From Hyaloscypha bicolor E (taxonomy: Eukaryota > Ascomycota > Leotiomycetes > Helotiales > Hyaloscyphaceae), in assembly GCF_002865645.1 (NCBI RefSeq), contig NW_020194583.1:24049-88048 (forward strand): a stretch of DNA of 64,000 bases, given 5' to 3'. Made by a program: the position numbers and the translations under genes. Positions within the stretch are counted from its first letter, which is position 1. Every line of letters begins with the position of its first letter. Of the stretch, positions 57,304 through 64,000 are shown one piece after another. Below the pieces are notes generated by a model. It was not told the origin of the DNA. It worked only from the letters and a program-made list of their open reading frames with translations, and searched no databases.

Positions 57304-57462
57304 TCCCTTCGTCCGCCATCAACTGTCCACGCTAGCAGGGGGGGACCTGGCTCGGGGCGAAAACGTGTGCCTTTGCTTAGAAACCTATTAGTCATCTATC
57401 GCGTTTTCGCCCTGAGCCAGGCCCCCCCTGCTAGCGTAGACAGTTAATAGCGGACGAAGGGA
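57304..57462. mobile_element. 159-bp foldback (MITE-like) element flanked by TA
   Basis: The left arm, beginning TCCCTTCGTCCGCCATCAAC at 57304, is nearly complementary along about 62 bases to the right arm, which ends GCGGACGAAGGGA at 57462. The arms share CTAGCAGGGGGG and GGCTC.GGGCGAAAACG blocks. A central about 33-base spacer separates them. The element is flanked on both sides by TA (57302-57303 and 57463-57464), the target duplication expected for Tc1/mariner-type MITEs. It has no coding capacity. Confidence 0.8.
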
Positions 57463-58429
57463 TAGAGTTTTTATTATTTATAGTTTAATAGTAATTTCTT
57501 TATTATAAAGAATTAGTATTTTATAGTCTGTTTTGTTTTTAAGAGTCTTGCCTTAATATTAAACTAACTTAATTTGCTTTTATAATATAATTTGAAATAT
57601 CTAAAATAATTATTAGTTTAGTTTATTTTATTAAATTTTTTCTTAGTATATTATTATATTAAAACTATAAAAATATTAGAATAAACTTATAAAACTTATC
57701 TAGATTATTTTATTTATAGATTACTTTCTATTTGTTTTATTTATTTATTAGTATTTTTATTAGATAGGGATTTTAATATTATATTTTTATATAAAATAGT
57801 TTTTATAAACTATAATTCCGATTTCTATTAATTTGCCTGAAAATATTTAGCTATTTTATTTTATATCTTTGAATTTATTTTCTATTTAATAACTAGTTTA
57901 AATTAGAACTTGAATCTATTCTATTAATAAGGTTTAGTAATTAATTCTATTCTAATATAAAAGTATTATAAAACTAGAAAATAATATAATTATATTTCTC
58001 TAGGAATAGAAATTAGGAAAAGATATATATCTAGATTAAGAAATATATATATTTCTAAATATAATATCTTTTATATAGTAAAATTATAAATTCGTTATAA
58101 TATTAAATATAAAGCTAGTTATTATTAATTCAAATATAAGAAATAGAAATAGAGAGTAAATATAGAAAATAAAAACAGGAAATAAAAGCAGGAAATAATA
58201 ACTTAGTATTTTTTTAGATCTATTATACTTAGAAGTATTAGTAATAAAAGCTAGTAAATTCTTTAAATACTTATATTAAAATTATAATAATTTATTTTTA
58301 GATTATTAATTATATAATATATTTAATATTATTATTCTAGTATAAAATATTATTTTTATTATATTAAGGCTTTTAAATTTATAATATTATTAAAGTCTAG
58401 AGTTCTAGTAATAGTATTATTATAATATA

Positions 58430-58660
58430 TATAAGGTCGCACGTGACTTAAGGGCATATAATAAACCTCGGATATTACGGGTATTAATTAGAGAGTTTAG
58501 TAGCCCTTTAATATCCCAACTAACTACTATTTATATTATATATATTAGGCTTATAAATTACTAATTATATATATATTATTAGGGCCTCCTATTTAGAAAG
58601 AGCTTCCCTGGATCTTATAAGAGGGGCAGAGATTAGTTCTATACTGAATTTAATATTATA
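58430..58660 (+). repeat. Possible 5' LTR end or leader of the gypsy element
   Basis: This is the least AT-rich patch in the compartment (AAGGTCGCACGTGACTTAAG, CCTCGGATATTACGGGTATT, GGGCCTCCTATTTAG, TTCCCTGGATCTTATAAG). It lies upstream of gag-like remains in the same orientation. Its position fits an LTR/leader, but the second LTR would be outside the window, so this is only a suggestion. Confidence 0.3.
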
Positions 58661-58799
58661 GTTTTATAATATACTAATTTATTCTATTATCTTATTATTT
58701 ACTAATAAATACCTTATAAACTAATCTCTCTATTCTTAAAAAAGATAGTTTAATAAGTAATTATATCTCAAAATCTATAAAATATATAATCCCTTACTA

Positions 58800-61700
58800 A
58801 AGCTATTTCTATAGAAAAAGTCAAATAGATTAACCCTAATACGGGTAATAGTAAAGGCTCATCTAATACTTTTAATAGAGTTCCTTAGAAGCCTTTAAGA
58901 GCTAGTAATAATAATATAAATAATTCCGGTAATAATTAAAATACCGAGATTAATACCCGAATTACTATTACTCAAGCTACGGAATAGGGCTTATATACTA
59001 AAGTTAAAGTACTCTAACAAAAACAAGAATTAGTAAATATAATTAACTAATATATCCTATAATTAGAATAATATAAAAGTACTCTTAAGAATATTTTATA
59101 ATTTACTATATCTTATAGAAACTTTATTTATAAATCTATCCTATCTTTCTTAGTAATTCCTACTAGAAAACTTCCTGAAATAGGATTAGAATTCACTTCC
59201 TTTTCTAATATAATAAGCTTTAAAAGTAATCTTAATACTATTTATTAGGAGCTATTATATAATATTCTAAAAATATATTTAAATTAAAAGAAGCTTTTTA
59301 AAATCCGGATATCTAATTTATATTATAGAAAGTTCTTTAAGAAATAAAGAATATTTATATTTTTCTAGAAAGCAGTTTTTAGGACCTAACCTTAGACTTA
59401 TAATAGATACTTTTCTAGAATTAACTCTATTATAAGTGCCCTTAGAAACGAATCTTATAATATTTAGGAGGCTATAATAAAGTAAAGCCTATTATTATAT
59501 AAGGTTTATTAGAAGTAATTTAAGGCCTACTTAGCTAATATATTCTAAATACCTTAAACCCGTTAATAAAATACCTTTAAGAAACTCCGAGATTTTTATT
59601 AGAAGAATAATAAGATAATTACCAAGTTATATATTCAGATAATTAATTTCAAAATTAACTAGGACCTATATCCTAAGAGGAACCGGATCCGGACTCTTAA
59701 TACTATTTTATCTAACTATAAGACTTATTAAATACTTATATCTATTTTTTTAGGAAATAAGGTAATATTTATTTCCGAATATTTTAAGAAAGCTCAGAAA
59801 ATAAAATATACTATTTATCCTAAATTAAGAAAAATAAAGATAGGAAAATCTAGTAAAAGTAATTCTATTTCTAAAAACCCTAACTTAGTAAATTCTGATT
59901 TATAAGGCTATTAAAAAAGGAAGAATAAGTTCCGAAAATTATATAAGAAATCCTTAGGTAGTACTTTAGCCTTTTTAAGGCCTTAATAAAATACTAATTC
60001 TACTTTAGATATAGTTTATTAGACTTATAAATAAAAAGGATATTTCTTAGGAAATATAAAGTATTCTAAATATACTAAATAGACTTAGTAGAATTCTAAT
60101 AAGGCCAAAACTATAAAAGAGTTAAGGTATTTATAAAAATAGATTAATATTATAGCTATAAAAAAATATTCTAAAGAAAACCCTTCTAAGAAATAGAGAG
60201 AAAAAAAGGCCAAATCTTAAATATTAATAATTTTAGCTATAATAAAAAAGGTATATTACTTTATATAACTATTTAAATAAGATTAATATAGCCAGAAATA
60301 GATACTTTAGAGATATATAGTAGACTTAGTAATACTAGATTAGATTATAATTTCATTAATAATAATTGGGCTTAAAGCCAGGACTTTATTACTTTAGCTA
60401 AATATAACTAAGAATTTATAACCTTTTATAAAAACTAATTTAAGATCTATTAAGCCTATAATTTTAAGGTATTTATTATAAATAATTATAATAAGATATA
60501 TTCTTTTAAGCTCTAGTTTTATAAATATAAGAATATTAGCTTTTATAGCCTTATTTTTAGTATAGAATTTTATAAAGTAATTCTTATATAATATATAGAC
60601 TATATTAAGAAATAATAAATATATATACCTATATAGCCTAATAATATTAAGATCCTAATACTAAAAGAATTTAGTAAGAAGCTTAACTAGTATTCTAAGC
60701 TAGTATCTCAAGTCTTATTCTTAACTAAAGATAAATATAACTATTCTAGATAATAGGCTTTATATATTTATAATAGTTACTAGGTTTCTGCTTTATTATA
60801 TAGTTCTAGTAATACTAAATAAGAGTTTTTAATATAGTAAATTAATACTTTCCGGAAAGGGGCCTTAGAAATACCTATTTATTTCCGGAATAATAAATAT
60901 AAAGACTTCTTAAAGATTTTTAATCCTAATAAAGCTTCGGAACTTTCTAATCTTAATAGTATTAAATACTCTATTAATATAAATAATATAGTCCTATATA
61001 GGCCTTTATATAATCTATTAGAAACCTAACTAGAAGTATTATATCTGTATTTATAGAATATACTTTATAAATATTAGATAAGATCTAGTAAAAGCCTAAT
61101 AGAAATATTTATTCTTTTTATTCCTAAAAAGAATAAAGAACTATATCTTTATATTAATTATTATAGACTTAACCAAGTTATAATTAAGAATTAGTATTTG
61201 CTTTCTCTTATTAATAAAACCCTTAACTAGCTCCGAGAAACTAAGATCTTTATAAAGCTAGATCTTAAGAATATATATTATTAGGTAAGAATTTATAAAG
61301 AATATAAATAAAAGACGGCTTTTAGGACTTACTATAGCTATTTTAAATATCTTATAATACTTTTTAAGCTAGCTAATATACTAGCTATATTTCAAGTATA
61401 TATTAATATTATATTTATAGAATTCCTAAATTATTTTATAGTTATTTATTTAGATAATATTTTTATTTATTTCTAAAATAAAAATAAATACTATAATTAT
61501 ATTTACTAGATATTTACTAGGCTATATAAAAATAACCTATTTTATAAACTTAGTAAATACAAGTTTAATATTAAGGAAATCGAATTTTTGGGCTTCCTTA
61601 TTAGAATAGAAAGTATTTATATAAATCCTAAATAGGTTTATAGTATTATTAAATAACTAGAACCAGAATTATTCTATAATATTCAAATATTTCTTGGATT

Positions 61701-64000
61701 TACTAATTTCTATTATAGGTTTATTTACTATTACTTTTAGGTAATTATAGGCTTAATAGATCTTTTAAAAAAAAATAGAAAAGGGCCGGAAATCCGGTCT
61801 CTTTATATAAATAAATAAAGCGGCTAAAAGCTTTAAGACTTTAAAAAAAGCTTTTATTATAATACCTATTCTAGTTTATTTCGATTCTTCTAAGAAGATT
61901 TATATTAAAACTAATATATTAAAATTCATAATTACTAGTACTATTTTATAATAAGTTAATTCTAGTAATAGCTCAAAAAAAATACTAGTATCTAGTAATA
62001 TTCTAGTTCCGGAAACTCTCTAGAGCTAAATATAATTATAATACCTATAATAGGAAGCTACTTATAATTATTAAAGCCTTTAAGTATTAGTATTATTACC
62101 TTAAAGGGTCCAGGTTTATAATTAAGGTTATTATAGACTATAATAATTTCTAATATTTTATAGAAATAAAGTATTTAGAAAGCTATTAAATATATTAGAT
62201 AATATATCTTATAATATATAATTTTAATATTATTTATTATAAAGGCGCCTTAAACCCAGTAAACGGATCTAATAGAAGACCTAATTATAAAAAAGGTTCT
62301 ATTAATATAACTTGGCTTCCGACTTTTTAAAATAAGTTAAAGGAAGTTTTTATAATTATAATTTAGAGATTCTTATAAATATCTAAAGAGTTCTTTCTTT
62401 AGAATAGGTATTATTTAATACTTATTATATTTATAATAGCTAAGGAGAAATATTTATTATAAGATAAGTAAATAGATTATTTTATAGATTTCTTAATTAT
62501 AGAATTAGTTAAGAAATAAGGTATAGGAAAATGCCTTAAAGGCTTTACTATTATAGCTAAGGTAATAAGGATATCTATAATTATAATATTTAATAGAACC
62601 AAAAACTTTTCGGTTTTCCGAGTTTTTAAATTAGATAATTATAAATATCTAATTCCCTATATATAAATATATATAGCTACTAAAAGAGCTATAGTACTAG
62701 CCCCTTTATCTAAATCTCTTCTAGATATTATCTAGATAGCTTAAAAAAATAATTCTTAATATTAGAATATTATAAAATAAAGACTTAGTAAGAAAAATAC
62801 TAAGGGAAAAGAAATCTAGAAATATAATTCGGGCCTATTTAGATACTATTTAAGAATTATTATATCTAATAATTCCACTTTATATTAAGAAGTTATAAAG
62901 CTTTATTATAATAATCTAATAGCTAAATACTATAAAATAGAAAAAACTTTCGAGTTTCTTAGAAAGTTCTAGTATTAGGAAAATATAGAAAAAGATATTT
63001 ATAATTATTATTAAGAATATAATATTTACTAGAGAATTAAGGTAAAAAGATATTTACTATATAATCTATTTAGTAGTTTACTATAGCCTAAAAGACCCTG
63101 GAATAAGATTTCTATAAATTTTATTATAAGTCTATTATTATATAAGAATCTAGTAAAAAATCCCGATTTTAATATAATTCTTATAATTATTAACTAGTAC
63201 TCTAAAATAGCAAAATATATTATATATTATAAGACTATTAACTTTCTAGAGCTTACTAAGATTATATAGGAATATGTTTTCTTAATCTTTAGTTCTCTTA
63301 ATAAAATTATTTCTAACTAAGAAATAGTATTTACTAGCTAGTTCTAGTTTACTTTCTATTTTTACTTAATATATAAATAGTATTTAAATATAGTTTATTA
63401 TTTTTAGATAAATAATTAAATAAAAAGGCAAAATCAGGCCCTAGAATACTATCTGAGATATTATTATAATACCTAAAAAAAATAACTAGTTTAAAAAGTT
63501 ATCTTTTACGGAATTTATATATAATAACTTAAAATATTAGATTTTATAAAATATATCTTTCTATATATATTATAAATATTATTCTTAATTTCTATAGAAT
63601 TCTAAAAACAGAATTATAAGAAAAATACTAGTTATATATAGGAAGCTAGAAATCCTTAAAGCAAAATAGAAAAAGCTTAAGGATTTATAGTATTATATAT
63701 AAAATAATCGGGAAACCTATTATAATAAATACTAGTTAGCTAAATACTATTTTAAAAAAGCCTAGGTAATACTATTAATAAGGAATATTAAATTTAAGGC
63801 AAAAAAGCTTAAGCTAAAATTTATAAATCTATTTAGGATCCTTAAATATATTAGTAATTTAGTATATAAATTAGAACTATTAAGTATATATAATTATTTA
63901 TATTTCTTTTTTTAAAAAATATATAATAAAAAAGAATTAGAAGCTATATTTATATTTCTTTAGAGAACTTCCGGAATTAGTAAATAATAATAAAGAATAA
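58800..64000 (+). mobile_element. RIP-degraded Ty3/gypsy LTR retrotransposon, right end outside window
   Basis: Through stop codons, gypsy pol motifs are legible on the + strand in the canonical order. Reverse transcriptase (about 61,080-61,480): LYINYYRLNQV, IKNxYLLSLINKTLN, KIFIKLDLKN and a YLDNIFIYF active-site region derived from YLDDIL. RNase H-like remains lie at about 61,850-62,250. Integrase (about 63,060-63,400) has KRPWNKISINFI, YSKIAKYI and an FLELTKI block. A post-integrase stretch (about 63,780-63,900) resembles KLKFINLFRILKYISN. Gag-like low-identity sequence lies at about 59,000-59,900. Every segment contains multiple TAG/TAA, so the copy is dead. Confidence 0.8.

Larger units (their letters stand above)
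57465..64000. repeat. AT-rich RIP-like compartment to window end
   Basis: Composition drops abruptly to mostly A/T after the foldback element, and every frame is filled with TAG and TAA. Most former CAA/CAG/CGA/TGG codons appear converted. The compartment is continuous to 64000 and contains the retrotransposon remains listed separately. Confidence 0.9.

Noticed and set aside
1..64000. CRISPR array or bacterial operon
   Set aside because: Spliceosomal introns and fungal gene families throughout. The tandem arrays have no spacer-repeat alternation.

Overview
This window is nuclear DNA of a filamentous ascomycete (Pezizomycotina). Genes carry short 45-180 nt introns with GTANGT donors and CTAAY branch sites. 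Gene-rich DNA of normal GC content alternates with very AT-rich, stop-filled stretches typical of repeat-induced point mutation (RIP). A Leotiomycete is my best guess from the feel of the proteins, but that is weakly supported. Exon boundaries were deduced by eye from splice signals and checked for reading-phase consistency.

Layout. 1-2,730: AT-rich, non-coding, with two tandem arrays (113 bp and 180 bp units). 3.9-16.8 kb: ordinary genes, namely a hypothetical protein, a signal-anchored membrane protein, a b561-type membrane protein, a membrane-anchored spermidine-synthase-like methyltransferase, a broken copper-monooxygenase-like gene and an L-fuconate/L-galactonate dehydratase-like enolase-superfamily enzyme. 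17.7-20.8 kb: a decayed C5 DNA methyltransferase gene. 22.1-39.8 kb: a N-acetylglucosamine (GlcNAc) catabolic cluster. 41.1-50.0 kb: a block with a ubiquitin-like-domain fungal protein, a LaeA-like methyltransferase and a large patatin/NB-ARC/TPR NLR. 50.3-53.1 kb: repeats and a DUF3176-type pseudogene. 53.4-56.5 kb: an intact Srs2/UvrD-type DNA helicase. 56.9-57.5 kb: a truncated HET-like N-terminus followed by a 159-bp foldback element. 57.5-64 kb: a RIP-degraded Ty3/gypsy retrotransposon in + orientation that runs off the window.

The GlcNAc cluster is the main functional unit. A GH3 beta-N-acetylglucosaminidase fused to GNAT-like domains would release GlcNAc, a hexokinase-family kinase would phosphorylate it, GlcNAc-6-P deacetylase would give GlcN-6-P, and GlcN-6-P deaminase would give fructose-6-P plus ammonia. 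An Ndt80-like transcription factor of the RON1 type sits inside the cluster. Two gene pairs are divergent (GH3/deacetylase and kinase/deaminase) and share intergenic promoters. The GlcNAc transporter found in the equivalent Trichoderma cluster is not visible here.

The 41-57 kb part has the character of an allorecognition/innate-immunity and transposon-rich island: NLR, ULD protein, HET remnant, foldback elements and pseudogenes.
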